A DNA stretch of 59,370 bases from an uncultured Faecalibacterium sp. (GCA_934512105.1 CAKSWQ010000010.1:1-59370); one strand, 5' to 3'. Positions 42,453 to 51,700 are shown, counted from the first letter of the stretch. The notes: generated by a model from the letters alone, not told the origin. A program made the numbers and translations.

Positions 42453-43781
42453 ATGAAAACGTTCAAACTGGTCATCGCCGGCGGCGGCAGCACTTACACC
42501 CCCGGCATCGTCAAGAGCCTGCTGGTGCAGAAGGATCGCTTTAAGCTGAATGAGCTGGTGCTCTACGATAACAACGCAGAGCGTCAGGAGGCTGTGGGTG
42601 TCATCGTCCGCCATGTGGTGGAGATGTTCGACCCGGAGCTGAAGCTGACCCTGACCACCGACCCGGAAGTTGCCATGACCGATGCCGACTTCATCTTTGC
42701 ACAGATGCGTGTCGGCCTGTACGCCATGCGTGAGCAGGACGAGAAGATCCCGCTGAAGTACGGCGTTGTTGGTCAGGAGACCTGCGGCCCCGGCGGTCTG
42801 GCTTACGGCCTGCGCACCATCTACCCCATGGTGGAGCTGATCGATTACTGCGAAAAGTACGCAAAGCCCACCTACTGGATCGTCAACTACTCCAACCCCG
42901 CTGCCATCGTGGCAAAGGCGACCTTCCGTCTGCGCCCGAAGGCTCGTATCCTGAACATCTGCGATATGCCTGTCGCCATCGAGCGCAACATGGCCGAGAT
43001 CTTGGAGTGCGACCGTCATGATCTGGAAGTGGACTACTTTGGCCTGAACCACTTCGGCTGGTTCACCAAGGTGCGTCTGAACGGCGAGGATGTGACTGAG
43101 AAACTCAAGAGCTATGTGGCAGAGCACGGCTATATGCCCCAGAACGCCAAGAGTGACGTGCTGCACAGCGATCCGTCCTGGCTGCACACCTATGCAAACG
43201 CCAAGAACATCTGCTCTGCCTTCCACGATTATCTGCCCAACACCTATATGCAGTACTACCTGCTGGGCGATGAAGTTGTAAAGAGCAGCGACCCCAACCA
43301 CACCCGTGCCAACGAGGTCATGGAAGGCCGCGAGAAGCGCATCTTTGATGCTGTGGCAGATTATCGTGCCGGTAAGGACGTGGATCTGACCAAGTTCTTC
43401 GGCGGTGTGCACGGCGAGTTCATCGTGGACGTTGCCATGAGCCTTGCCTTCGACCTGCGCAAGCGTTATCTGGTCATGGTGGAAAACAACGGTGCTGTGG
43501 AGAACCTGCCCTCCGACGCCATGGTGGAGGTCCCCGCTTACATCACCGACCGCGGCCCGGAACCCGTGCGTGTGGGCGAGATCCCGACTTTCTATAAGGG
43601 TCTGATCGAGCAGCAGGAGGCTGTGGAGAAGCTGATCGTGGATGCCGCTGTGGAACACTCCTACGAGAAGGCACTGATGGCCTTTACCCTGTCCAAGACC
43701 GTGCCCAGCCTGCTGGTCGCCAAGAAGATCCTGGACGATATGATCGTTGCCAACAAGGCTTACTGGCCGGAACTGCACTGA
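42453..43781 (+). CDS. 6-phospho-alpha-glucosidase, glycoside hydrolase family 4 (GlvA-like)
   Basis: 442 residues. It starts with an NAD-binding fold, LVIAGGGSTYTPGIVKSLL, and has VGQETCGPGGLAYGLRTI, the metal-binding NICDMP (Cys170) and GLNHFGW (His200). GH4 enzymes use NAD+ and Mn2+ and an oxidation-elimination route. The CDMP motif is the one associated with alpha-glucoside phosphates. It hydrolyses the sugar phosphates delivered by the PTS permease just upstream (52-base gap, AGGAGG). Gene pair and motifs support the call well. Confidence 0.92.
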   Translation: MKTFKLVIAGGGSTYTPGIVKSLLVQKDRFKLNELVLYDNNAERQEAVGVIVRHVVEMFDPELKLTLTTDPEVAMTDADFIFAQMRVGLYAMREQDEKIPLKYGVVGQETCGPGGLAYGLRTIYPMVELIDYCEKYAKPTYWIVNYSNPAAIVAKATFRLRPKARILNICDMPVAIERNMAEILECDRHDLEVDYFGLNHFGWFTKVRLNGEDVTEKLKSYVAEHGYMPQNAKSDVLHSDPSWLHTYANAKNICSAFHDYLPNTYMQYYLLGDEVVKSSDPNHTRANEVMEGREKRIFDAVADYRAGKDVDLTKFFGGVHGEFIVDVAMSLAFDLRKRYLVMVENNGAVENLPSDAMVEVPAYITDRGPEPVRVGEIPTFYKGLIEQQEAVEKLIVDAAVEHSYEKALMAFTLSKTVPSLLVAKKILDDMIVANKAYWPELH

Positions 43782-43832
43782 TCAGTACCTCGTCAGCGGC
43801 AGATACCGGACAACTGAGCCCATAAAACATTG

Positions 43833-43881
43833 AACGCCTCCCCGGCATTCCTTCCAAAAAGGATGCCGGGGAGGCGTTTTT
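43833..43881 (+). terminator. Intrinsic terminator of the alpha-glucoside operon
   Basis: AACGCCTCCCCGGCATCC-type stem (AACGCCTCCCCGGCAT with ATGCCGGGGAGGCGTT) and a trailing TTTTT, placed between convergent genes. Confidence 0.9.
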
Positions 43882-43896
43882 GTTAAAATATGTCAC

Positions 43897-44811
43897 TCAC
43901 ACCAGCCTTGCCCCGGCGTGGGGCAGGCTTTCTGCGCCAAGGCTTTGCAGCTTTTGGGGCAGGGCGGCAAGGTCGCCGCCGGTATAGTACCAGCCCGCCG
44001 CCAGTGCTGCCAGTACCAGCAGCAAAAGCACCGCCAGCACCCTGCCCAGTCTGCGGCGCTTCGGGCGCGGCGGCGCGGGCATTGCAGCCGTGAGGGCGGC
44101 AGGGGTCAGGGCTGCATCCGGTATCGGTTTGCCGTAGGGCTGCCAGCTTGTGCCCCCTGCCTGCGGCAGACCGCAGGCGGCGCGGCGCAGCATATCCAGC
44201 AGCCATAGCCCGGAGTTCTCGTCCGGCGATACGCACCGCAGCCAGCAGCCTTTTTTACCACCCACCAGCAGCAGGCGGCTTTGGGGCAGTTCCACACAGC
44301 CCACTGCCAGCGCGGCACCGGTCAGCCGCCGCATGGCCTGCACCCGCGCCAGTGTGCGGGCAGGCTCTGCCTGCGGTGCCTTGCGCAGTTTCCGGCTGAG
44401 CCGGGCGGTAAGCGCCGCATCGGCGTAGCTCATAGCGCCAAAATCGAACACTTTTTCCGTGCCGGGAAGGTTTTCCAGCCTGGTCTCCAGCAGCGCCCCG
44501 GCGGCGGCATCGCTGCACACCAGCAGCTTGCGGTGCTGTTCCAGCGCCTGCACTGCGGCAGCGGCAAGGGTCTGCTCCCCTTCCCCGTACAGCGCCGGGG
44601 CAAGGCTTGTCCGCAGCAGCTGTACTGCCCGGCGCAGCTGCTGCGGGGTGCTGCTTTGCAGCGCCACCAGCGTTTCCGCACCCCGGGTGCGGCAGTGTAC
44701 CGTGCCCTGCCAAGTGTCCGGCAGGGTTTCCACAGCCTTTTGCACGGTCTGCTCCGGCACACCGAACAGCCGCAGCACGCAGCCTGCCGGGCGGTTTTCT
44801 TCCTTTGACAT
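43897..44811 (-). CDS. Degenerate CinA-like protein with C-terminal membrane anchor
   Basis: 304 residues with no obvious family at first sight. Compared by eye with the CinA encoded 34 bases upstream, residues 11-215 follow its middle and C-terminal domains: VLRLFGVPEQ with LRVLGGESN, APALYGEGEQTLAAAAVQAL with GDAVYDEDVAGLEETVVHTL, and RLENLPGTEKVFDFGAMSY with RLTSVSGASEVFGYGFVTY. The catalytic ESCTGG is replaced by CSDAAAG and the VTGLAGPGG loop is lost. The N-terminal MoCF domain is absent. A Pro-rich stretch, KRRR and one membrane segment (257-275) end the protein. Function unknown, probably non-catalytic. Confidence 0.8.
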   Translation of the reverse strand: MSKEENRPAGCVLRLFGVPEQTVQKAVETLPDTWQGTVHCRTRGAETLVALQSSTPQQLRRAVQLLRTSLAPALYGEGEQTLAAAAVQALEQHRKLLVCSDAAAGALLETRLENLPGTEKVFDFGAMSYADAALTARLSRKLRKAPQAEPARTLARVQAMRRLTGAALAVGCVELPQSRLLLVGGKKGCWLRCVSPDENSGLWLLDMLRRAACGLPQAGGTSWQPYGKPIPDAALTPAALTAAMPAPPRPKRRRLGRVLAVLLLLVLAALAAGWYYTGGDLAALPQKLQSLGAESLPHAGARLV

Positions 44812-44845
44812 GACGCATCCCCCCTGCGGCCGCAGGGGCCGCTTC

Positions 44846-46165
44846 TTACTCTGCCCGCAGGGTCTCGTCCAAGGCGGTCAGGGCGGCGGGGTCATGCTGT
44901 GCGCTCCCGGTCAGCACCTGCGTACCGGCAGGGGTCTTGCCCTGTGCCAGACGCAGCGCCAGTTCCAGCGCAGTCTGTGCGGCGCGGGCGCGGATGAGCG
45001 CACGGTCCGGTCGGGAGACGAACAGCTTTTTTACATACACTTTGTCTCCCCGGGCAGCGCCCAGATACACCGTGCCCACAGGCCGGACGGCATCGCCGCC
45101 GCCGGGGCCTGCCAGACCGGTAACGCTGACCGCGATATCCGCACCGGCGGCTTTTGCCGCGCCCAGCGCCATCTGCGCCGCCACGGGAGCCGACACCACA
45201 TTATATTGCGCAATGACCGCCGGGTCTACCCCGACAAGCTTCGCCTTGGCCTGCTCCCAGTAGGTCACAAAGCCGTAGCCGAACACCTCGCTTGCGCCGG
45301 ACACACTGGTCAGGCGCTGGGCGATCATGCCGCCGGTGCAGCTTTCGGCGGTGGCAATGGTCAGGCCGTTGGCCTGCAGCGTGTGCACCACCGTCTCTTC
45401 CAACCCGGCGACATCCTCATCATACACCGCATCGCCCAGCAGATCATAGAACTTTTTGGCGTAGGCGCGGCACATGGTCTGTGCCTCGGCGTCGTCCTGC
45501 GCCCGGGCGGTGATGCGGATCTCGCACTCGCCGGTCTTGCAGTAGATGGCAGCGGTGGGGTTCGGGTTTTCCAGCAGCGGGCGCACCCGGTATTCCAGAT
45601 TGCTCTCGCCGCCCAGCACTCGCAGCGTCAAGCTGTGCAGAGCGCAGCTCTGCCGCGCCAGCAGCAGCGGGCGCACGCTTTCCTCCCACATGGCCTTCAT
45701 CTCGTGAGGCACGCCGGGCATCAGCACGGCACAGTGTCCGTCCTGCTCGAACCATGCGCCCGGCGCGGTACCGTGGCGGTTGACCACCTTATGCCCGTGC
45801 ACCGGCACCATGGCCTGCTTGCGGTTGTTGGGGGTGGTCTCGCGCCCGGTGCGGGTAAAGAAGTCCACGATCTTCTGCCACTCGTCAGGGTCAAAGGTAA
45901 GGGTGTCGCCAAAACAGGCGGCCACCGTCTCCTTGGTCAGGTCGTCCGCCGTGGGGCCCAGCCCGCCGGTGAACACCAGCAGGTCGCACCGCTGCTTTGC
46001 CTCGTTGACAAAATCTGCCAGACGGCCATGGTTATCGCCGATGGTGCTCTGCCGCCGGACGGTGATGCCCAGCGCAGCCAGCTCCCGGCTGAGGTACTGG
46101 GCATTGGTGTTAAGAATGTTGCCGAGCAGCAACTCGGTACCCACACTGATGATCTCTGCTGTCAT
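44846..46165 (-). CDS. cinA: Competence/damage-inducible protein CinA (NMN amidohydrolase)
   Basis: 439 residues. The N-terminal MoCF-like domain starts AEIISVGTELLLGNILNTNA and has FTGGLGPTADDLTKE; the C-terminal amidase domain carries ATAESCTGG (274-279) and VTGLAGPGGGD. It hydrolyses nicotinamide mononucleotide and ADP-ribose-type compounds in pyridine nucleotide recycling. The ATG at 46165 is chosen; a TTG at 46171 closer to GAGGG is an alternative that adds two residues. It begins a few bases after thiI ends, so they share a transcript. Confidence 0.95.
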   Translation of the reverse strand: MTAEIISVGTELLLGNILNTNAQYLSRELAALGITVRRQSTIGDNHGRLADFVNEAKQRCDLLVFTGGLGPTADDLTKETVAACFGDTLTFDPDEWQKIVDFFTRTGRETTPNNRKQAMVPVHGHKVVNRHGTAPGAWFEQDGHCAVLMPGVPHEMKAMWEESVRPLLLARQSCALHSLTLRVLGGESNLEYRVRPLLENPNPTAAIYCKTGECEIRITARAQDDAEAQTMCRAYAKKFYDLLGDAVYDEDVAGLEETVVHTLQANGLTIATAESCTGGMIAQRLTSVSGASEVFGYGFVTYWEQAKAKLVGVDPAVIAQYNVVSAPVAAQMALGAAKAAGADIAVSVTGLAGPGGGDAVRPVGTVYLGAARGDKVYVKKLFVSRPDRALIRARAAQTALELALRLAQGKTPAGTQVLTGSAQHDPAALTALDETLRAE

Positions 46166-46172
46166 GGACAAA

Positions 46173-47372
46173 TCAACCCTCGAATTCTACCTGATCGGTG
46201 ATGCGCACCCGGATGCGCTCGGTCTGCTCTGCGGCTTCGGCCTCCAGCGCGGCAAGGCCGGGCATGGCGGCTTCAGCGGCAAGGATCTCCTCCAGTTCGG
46301 GGCGGATCTTCGGGTGCGGCGGGGTGAAGATGGTGCAGCAGTCCTCGTAGGGCAGGATGCTGGTCTCAAAGGTATTGATATGGCGGGAGGTCTCGATGAT
46401 CTCGGTCTTATCCATACCGATGAGCGGGCGCAGGATGGGAAGGTCCTGTGCGGCATCGGTGCACTGCAAAGCCTTGACGGTCTGGCTTGCCACCTGTGCC
46501 AGACTTTCGCCGGTGACCAGCGCTTCGCACCCCTGCTTTTTAGCGATCACGTTTGCGATGCGCATCATGCTGCGGCGCATCAGCACCGTGAACAGCACAT
46601 CCGGGGCGTTATCCCGGATGTATTCCTGGGGTTTGGTGTAGGGCACCACGAACAGGTTGGCACTGCCGGTATACACGGTGATAAGCTGTGCCAGAGCCTT
46701 TACCTTCAGTTTTGCGCGCTCAGAAGTATACGGAGGGGACGCAAAATGGATGTGATCCAGGGCCAGACCGCGCTTTGCCATGCGATAGGCCGCCACCGGG
46801 CTGTCGATACCGCCGGAGAGCATATTCAGGGCACGGCCGCTGGTACCCACGGGCAGACCGCCCTCGCCCGGTACTTTCGGGCCGTGAATATACGCACCGT
46901 AATCTCGGATCTCCACGATCACCTTGAACTGCGGGTTGCGCACATCCACCTTCAGGTAGTTGTGCTTGCCCAGCAGGTAAGCGCCCAGCTCCCGCATCAG
47001 CTCCGGGCTGGTCATGGGGTAGGTCTTATCGGCGCGGCGGGCTTCCACCTTGAAGGTGCGGATGCCGTGCAGCTCACTGCCCAGATAGTCCTCAGCGGTC
47101 TGGCAGATGGTATCAAAATCCTTTTCGCACACCACGGCGCGGCTGAGCGCGGCAAGGCCGAACACCTTGCTGACCCGCTCAAAGGCGAGGTCCATATCCA
47201 CGTCCTCTTCCTCGGGCTCCATATAGAAGGTGGACTGGGTGCAGTACACCTTGAACCTGCCCACCGTCTTGAGACGGTAGCGCAGGATCTTCATCATGGC
47301 TGCTTCAAACTGGTTGCGATTGAGGCCTTTCAGGGACATCTCGCCCTGATAGCCCATAATAATTTCCTTCAT
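46173..47372 (-). CDS. thiI: tRNA 4-thiouridine synthase ThiI
   Basis: 399 residues from the ATG at 47372 behind CAGGAG. An N-terminal ferredoxin-like and THUMP region (to about 165) precedes the PP-loop SGGIDSPVAAYRMAKRG at 186-202. The C-terminal rhodanese domain found in enterobacterial ThiI is absent, as usual in Firmicutes. It thiolates U8 of tRNA, with sulfur from the cysteine desulfurase encoded just upstream. The in-frame extension to 47429 is repeat family B sequence and not coding. Confidence 0.95.
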   Translation of the reverse strand: MKEIIMGYQGEMSLKGLNRNQFEAAMMKILRYRLKTVGRFKVYCTQSTFYMEPEEEDVDMDLAFERVSKVFGLAALSRAVVCEKDFDTICQTAEDYLGSELHGIRTFKVEARRADKTYPMTSPELMRELGAYLLGKHNYLKVDVRNPQFKVIVEIRDYGAYIHGPKVPGEGGLPVGTSGRALNMLSGGIDSPVAAYRMAKRGLALDHIHFASPPYTSERAKLKVKALAQLITVYTGSANLFVVPYTKPQEYIRDNAPDVLFTVLMRRSMMRIANVIAKKQGCEALVTGESLAQVASQTVKALQCTDAAQDLPILRPLIGMDKTEIIETSRHINTFETSILPYEDCCTIFTPPHPKIRPELEEILAAEAAMPGLAALEAEAAEQTERIRVRITDQVEFEG

Positions 47373-47402
47373 AAATGTTGCATCTCCTGATGTAGGATTT
47401 AT

Positions 47403-47441
47403 AATGGCCTCCGCTTTCGCTCTGGCCATATTCAGCGGAAA
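47403..47441 (+). repeat. Intergenic repeat family B, partial copy 3
   Basis: AATGGCCTCCGC, CTGGCCATATTCAGCGG and AAAATT match the first half of copies 1 and 2; the terminal hairpin is missing. It lies in the thiI leader. Confidence 0.65.
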
Positions 47442-47497
47442 AATTGTTTTACTCTTTCACAAATCGGGGTCGTGCAGGTAAGCTGCATCTCCCCATA

Positions 47498-47616
47498 GAA
47501 CAGCTGACAGCTTTCTCTTCGGACACGAATCGGGCCATTCCATCGCCCGCCCTATTGCCCTGCAGGCAACAGGGTCCCACCCCAGCGGACGGTCCTCAGA
47601 GAAACTGTCAGCCGTT
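47498..47616. repeat. Long structured inverted repeat between the desulfurase and thiI
   Basis: GAACAGCTGACAG-CTTTCTC-TTCGGAC (47498-47524) pairs with GTCC-TCAGAGAAA-CTGTCAGC-CGTTC (47592-47616) over about 24 pairs. Inside are CCCTATTGCC/GGCAACAGGG and a GGGC/GCCC-type stem. The result is a branched cruciform or RNA. No family is recognised. Confidence 0.6.
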
Positions 47617-47631
47617 CTGCGGCTTCCGTTT

Positions 47632-48783
47632 TTACTTTCTGATCTTCTGCAAATGCTTCATGCCGTCCTCGAAGCGGTTGAGGAAGGCATCCACATCCTC
47701 CGGGGTGTTGTCGGCGCAGAAGGACACCCGGATGGCGGTATCAATGGCAAGCGGGTCACGCCCCATGGCTGCCAGCGTGTGGCTGGGCTGACCGCGGCCG
47801 CAGGCACTGGCCGAGGAGACGTAGATCTGCTCTTCCGCCAGAAAAGCCAGCATGGTCTCGCTCTTGATGCACATCTCGCTGAAGTTCAGCACTTCGGGCA
47901 CAGCGTTCTCCGGGCTGTTGATGACCACCTCCGGGAAGGCCTTTAACCCCTCCCGCAGCTGCCGGTTCAGCGCCCGCATAGCGGTGTCGCGGCTCTTCAT
48001 GGTCTTTGCCAGACGGGTGGCCGCTGCGGCCAGACCCATGGCGTAGGGCAGGTTTTCGGTGCCGGGGCGCATCTGCCGCTCCTGCTCGCCGCCCAGATAG
48101 GGCGGCTGGAAAGCCTGCACCAGCCGGTCAGAAAGGTAGAGCGCGCCAATGCCCTTGGGGGCGTGGATCTTGTGGCCGCTCACCGAGAGCGTGTCGATGT
48201 TGTCCAGTTTGATGGACACACGCATCCACGCCTGCACTGCATCCACATGGACGATGGTGCGGCTGTTGCGGCGCTTTACTTCGGCGGCAAGGCGCTCCAC
48301 ATCGTTGCGGGTGCCGATCTCGTTGTTTACCATCATGCAGGCCACAAGGATGGTGTTTTTGTCCACCCGCTCCAGCATGGCGGCAATATCCAGCGTGCCG
48401 TCTGCCCGGGGGGCTACCACGGTAACATCGTAGCCCTGCTTTGCCAGCCGCTCCAGCGGGCGCTGCACACTGGGGTGCTCGAAGCCGGACACCACGATGC
48501 CCTTGCCGAAGGTGCGGGTCTGCACCGCACCCAGCAGCGCCAGATTGTTGCTCTCGCTGCCGCAGGAGGTGAAATACAGCTCCCGGCTTTTGCAGCCCAG
48601 CGTGCGCGCCACGGCGGCGCGGGCGGCGTTCAAAGCCTCCTCACTGCGCGCGCCCGGGCCGTACAGGCTGGAGGGATTTGCCCAGTGCTCCCGCATGGCC
48701 TTGTCGATGACGTCCGCCACCTCGGGCGCTACGATGGTGGTGGCCGCGTTGTCCAGATAATGTAACTGAGGGTTTTGCAGCAT
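47632..48783 (-). CDS. Cysteine desulfurase (NifS/IscS-like)
   Basis: 383 residues of the class V aminotransferase family. It opens YLDNAATTIVAPEV, has FTSCGSESNNLALLG, the PLP lysine in SVSGHKIHAPKGIGALY, and the catalytic cysteine loop SASACGRGQPSHTL. It releases sulfur from cysteine as a persulfide. Pairing with thiI points to tRNA thiolation (the NifZ role) rather than general iron-sulfur assembly. The gap to thiI, 259 bases, is filled with repeat elements. Confidence 0.94.
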   Translation of the reverse strand: MLQNPQLHYLDNAATTIVAPEVADVIDKAMREHWANPSSLYGPGARSEEALNAARAAVARTLGCKSRELYFTSCGSESNNLALLGAVQTRTFGKGIVVSGFEHPSVQRPLERLAKQGYDVTVVAPRADGTLDIAAMLERVDKNTILVACMMVNNEIGTRNDVERLAAEVKRRNSRTIVHVDAVQAWMRVSIKLDNIDTLSVSGHKIHAPKGIGALYLSDRLVQAFQPPYLGGEQERQMRPGTENLPYAMGLAAAATRLAKTMKSRDTAMRALNRQLREGLKAFPEVVINSPENAVPEVLNFSEMCIKSETMLAFLAEEQIYVSSASACGRGQPSHTLAAMGRDPLAIDTAIRVSFCADNTPEDVDAFLNRFEDGMKHLQKIRK

Positions 48784-48903
48784 AAACGGATTTCCTGCTT
48801 TCTGTCGTTGTTTTCATAATAACCCAGAATAAGTATAGCACAAACCCTTGGATAACGCAAAAAATTTTATGCATTTATGGGTGATTTTTGTAACTGTACC
48901 TCC

Positions 48904-48933
48904 TTGACAAACACCCCGGTGGTGTGCTATCTT
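48904..48933 (+). promoter_or_regulatory. Sigma-A promoter of fhs
   Basis: TTGACA (48904-48909), 18-base spacer, TATCTT (48928-48933), just ahead of the ZTP riboswitch. Confidence 0.7.
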
Positions 48934-48946
48934 TACAGCATAGACC

Positions 48947-49024
48947 GCATCCCTGCTGACGGAACCTTGTGGAGCACCACAGTGCAGGGGTGCATGGGAT
49001 GTCAATGCCGACCGTCTGGGCAGC
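48947..49024 (+). promoter_or_regulatory. ZTP (pfl) riboswitch
   Basis: The pfl pattern is seen: P1 GCATCCC/GGGATGT, the conserved GCTGACGGAAC, P2 TGTGG/CCACA, and the 3' signature GCCGACCGTCTGGGC. ZTP and ZMP, which build up when folate one-carbon units are short, are its ligands. The gene behind it makes 10-formyl-THF, a classic target. The last GGGC of the aptamer is also the 5' arm of the terminator, so ligand binding should switch expression on. Confidence 0.93.
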
Positions 49025-49058
49025 CTTGCGCAATTGCTGCGCAAAGCTGTCCTTTTTT
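49018..49058 (+). terminator. Expression-platform terminator of the ZTP riboswitch
   Basis: GGGCAGC pairs with GCTGTCC and TTGCGCA with TGCGCAA in one long stem, followed by six T residues. Confidence 0.88.
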
Positions 49059-49079
49059 GCTATCAAGGAGGATGTCTGT

Positions 49080-50741
49080 ATGAAGACCGATATCGAGATC
49101 GCGCAGGAAGCCAGAATGAAGCCCATCACCCAGATCGCAGCCCAGCTGGGTCTGGAGGAGGAAAGTGTGATTCCCTATGGCCGCTACAAGGCCAAGATCG
49201 ACCACCGGCTGATCCACAACGCCAAAAAGCAGGGCAAGCTGATCCTTGTCACTGCCATCAGCCCCACCCCTGCCGGTGAGGGCAAGACCACCACCAGCGT
49301 AGGTCTGGCCGATGCCATGAACGCACTGGGCAAAAAGACCATGCTCTGCCTGCGCGAGCCCAGCCTTGGCCCCGTGTTCGGCGTAAAGGGCGGCGCTGCC
49401 GGCGGCGGCTACGCACAGGTGGTGCCCATGGAGGACATCAACCTGCACTTTACCGGCGACCTGCACGCCATTGGCACCGCCAACAACCTGCTGGCTGCCA
49501 TGATCGACAACAGCATCCAGCAGGGCAACCCGCTGAACATCGACCCCCGCCGCATCACTTGGAAGCGCTGTATGGATATGAACGACCGGCAGCTGCGGTT
49601 CATCGTGGACGGTCTGGGCGGCAAGGTGAACGGCACCCCCCGCGAGGACGGCTTTGACATCACGGTCGCCAGCGAGGTCATGGCGATCTTCTGCCTTGCC
49701 ACCAGCATCTCCGATTTGAAGGAGCGGCTGTCCCGCATCGTATGCGCCTACACCTATGATGGCAAGCCGGTGACCGCCGGTGAGATCGGCGCAGCCGGTG
49801 CCATGACCGCCCTGCTGAAGGACGCACTGGACCCGAACCTTGTGCAGACGCTGGAAAACAACCCTGCCATCATCCACGGCGGTCCCTTTGCCAACATTGC
49901 CCACGGCTGCAACAGCGTGCTGGCCACCAAGCTCAGCCTCTCGCTGGCAGACTACACCATTACCGAGGCAGGCTTCGGTGCCGATCTGGGTGCGGAGAAG
50001 TTCCTGGATATCAAGTGCCGCTACGCCGGTATCGCCCCCTCTGCCTGTGTGCTGGTGGCTACCGTGCGCGCCCTCAAGAGCCACGGCGGCGTAGCCAAGG
50101 CAGACCTGAACCAGCCCAACCTCGAGGCCGTCAAGGCCGGTGCCTCCAACCTGATCCGCCACATCGACAACCTGAAGAACGGCTTCGGTCTGCCGGTGGT
50201 GGTGGCCATCAACGCCTTCCCCACCGACACCGCCGAGGAGCAGGCCTATGTGGAGCAGGTCTGCGCCGAGCAGGGCGTGCCCTGCGTGCTGAGCGAGGTG
50301 TTCGCCAAGGGCGGCGAGGGCGGCAAGGCACTGGCTGAGAAGGTGCTGGAGATCCTGGAGGATCGTCCCATCCAGTACACCTACCCGCTGGAGATGCCCC
50401 TGAAGGACAAGATCAATGCCATTGCCACCAAGATTTACCGCGCCGACGGCGTGAATTACAGCGCCGCCGCCAGCAAGACGCTGGCTGAGCTGACCGAGAT
50501 GGGCTACGGCAACCTGCCCGTCTGCATCGCAAAGACCCAGTACAGCTTCAGCGACAACGCCAAGCTGACCGGTGCGCCCACCGGCTTCACCATGGAGGTG
50601 CGCGAAGTGCGTCTGGCCGCCGGTGCAGGCTTTGTGGTGGTGATCTGCGGCAGCATCATGACCATGCCCGGCCTGCCCAAAAAGCCCGCCGCCGTGAACA
50701 TTGATGTGGACGCCGATGGCAAGATCACCGGCCTGTTCTGA
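49080..50741 (+). CDS. fhs: Formate-tetrahydrofolate ligase
   Basis: 553 residues, the normal length. The ATP-binding loop is [19 protein letters not shown], followed by [20 protein letters not shown] and [13 protein letters not shown], and the late [11 protein letters not shown]. It joins formate to tetrahydrofolate using ATP, feeding purine synthesis and anaerobic one-carbon flow. AAGGAGG lies 8 bases before the ATG at 49080. An in-frame extension to 48969 runs through the riboswitch and is rejected. Confidence 0.97.
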   Translation: MKTDIEIAQEARMKPITQIAAQLGLEEESVIPYGRYKAKIDHRLIHNAKKQGKLILVTAISPTPAGEGKTTTSVGLADAMNALGKKTMLCLREPSLGPVFGVKGGAAGGGYAQVVPMEDINLHFTGDLHAIGTANNLLAAMIDNSIQQGNPLNIDPRRITWKRCMDMNDRQLRFIVDGLGGKVNGTPREDGFDITVASEVMAIFCLATSISDLKERLSRIVCAYTYDGKPVTAGEIGAAGAMTALLKDALDPNLVQTLENNPAIIHGGPFANIAHGCNSVLATKLSLSLADYTITEAGFGADLGAEKFLDIKCRYAGIAPSACVLVATVRALKSHGGVAKADLNQPNLEAVKAGASNLIRHIDNLKNGFGLPVVVAINAFPTDTAEEQAYVEQVCAEQGVPCVLSEVFAKGGEGGKALAEKVLEILEDRPIQYTYPLEMPLKDKINAIATKIYRADGVNYSAAASKTLAELTEMGYGNLPVCIAKTQYSFSDNAKLTGAPTGFTMEVREVRLAAGAGFVVVICGSIMTMPGLPKKPAAVNIDVDADGKITGLF

Positions 50742-50758
50742 TAAAAAAGCTTGATAAA

Positions 50759-50798
50759 GTACAAAAGGCGCTGTCCGCAAGGACAGCGCCTTTTGTAC
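50759..50798. terminator. Bidirectional terminator between fhs and the SGNH hydrolase gene
   Basis: GTACAAAAGGCGCTGTCC and GGACAGCGCCTTTTGTAC form an 18-pair perfect stem with a GCAA tetraloop between convergent genes. Confidence 0.9.
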
Positions 50799-50800
50799 TT

Positions 50801-51700
50801 TCACTCCATGGTGTGGCTGCAAAGGTAGTCCACCCATGCGGCGTAGCCCTCCGGTTTGATGTGGTAGCCGTCCGGCTGGGCGTAGCTTTCGATCAGGTCG
50901 CCGTTTTCGTCTGCCAGTACCTCCCACAGGTTGAGGAAATAGCAATCCTTTTCCAGTGCAATGGCGGCAAGTTCGTTGTTGATGCGGCACAGGCGGTCAC
51001 GGTTCAGTCCCGCGTGATTGGCCTGTGCGCTCACTTCTGGCCGCACCGGCGTGATGGACTGCACATAAATTTTTGCATCCGGCAGCGCCTGACTGATCAT
51101 ATCCAGCATCAAACGGTAGTAGGTCAGAAAACTGGTGTAGTCGGTGTCCCGTCCCAGCACGTTGCTGCCCAGCAGTACATAAACGGCCTTGGGCTGCTGG
51201 GCGGTCAAGGCGTCCAGCGGGATCTCTGTCACGCCGTCCACCCGCTTGCAGCTGGTGCCGTTGACAAAGGCGTTGGGGCCTACCCCCTTATAGGCGCAAA
51301 ACTGCGCCCCGGGCAGGCCGGTATCGTAGATCTGTAACCCCTGCGTCAGGCTGTCGCCCACAAAGCTGGCCTGCGCAAACCAGCTTTTTTCCACCGCGGC
51401 ACTGGCCGGCAGTGCCGCCATGCGGAAGTCCAGCGCCGTTTCCGTACTGTCCTCCAGCGTCTGCACCCGCAGCTGTCGCGCCAGCGGGTAGCTGACCGTA
51501 TTCCATGTGTTATCTGTAGTCACCTGCCGCAAGATGGTGTTCTGGCTCAGGGCGATATCCACACGCTCCCGGTGCAGCACCTTCCACAGGATGCCGATGG
51601 CGCTCAGCAGAGCCAGAAGCGCCAGAAGCGCAACGATGATAAACACCCTGCGCCAGCGCCGGTGCAGGATGCGCCGCCGGTATTCCTGATAATCTGCCAT
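50801..51700 (-). CDS. Membrane-anchored SGNH/GDSL hydrolase
   Basis: 299 residues. A basic N-terminus and one membrane segment (about 18-40) place the domain outside the cell. The catalytic serine is in FVGDSLTQGLQ, the glycine block in YVLLGSNVLG, and Asp-His in PDGYHIKPEGY, completing the SGNH set. Family members remove acyl groups from carbohydrates, lipids or peptidoglycan. Substrate not predictable. It is transcribed alone. Confidence 0.88.
   Translation of the reverse strand: MADYQEYRRRILHRRWRRVFIIVALLALLALLSAIGILWKVLHRERVDIALSQNTILRQVTTDNTWNTVSYPLARQLRVQTLEDSTETALDFRMAALPASAAVEKSWFAQASFVGDSLTQGLQIYDTGLPGAQFCAYKGVGPNAFVNGTSCKRVDGVTEIPLDALTAQQPKAVYVLLGSNVLGRDTDYTSFLTYYRLMLDMISQALPDAKIYVQSITPVRPEVSAQANHAGLNRDRLCRINNELAAIALEKDCYFLNLWEVLADENGDLIESYAQPDGYHIKPEGYAAWVDYLCSHTME

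Noticed and set aside
49002..50990. 662-codon open frame on the minus strand opposite fhs
   Set aside because: The plus strand encodes all formate-tetrahydrofolate ligase motifs; the opposite frame has a composition typical of antisense shadows (Gly/His/Val-rich).
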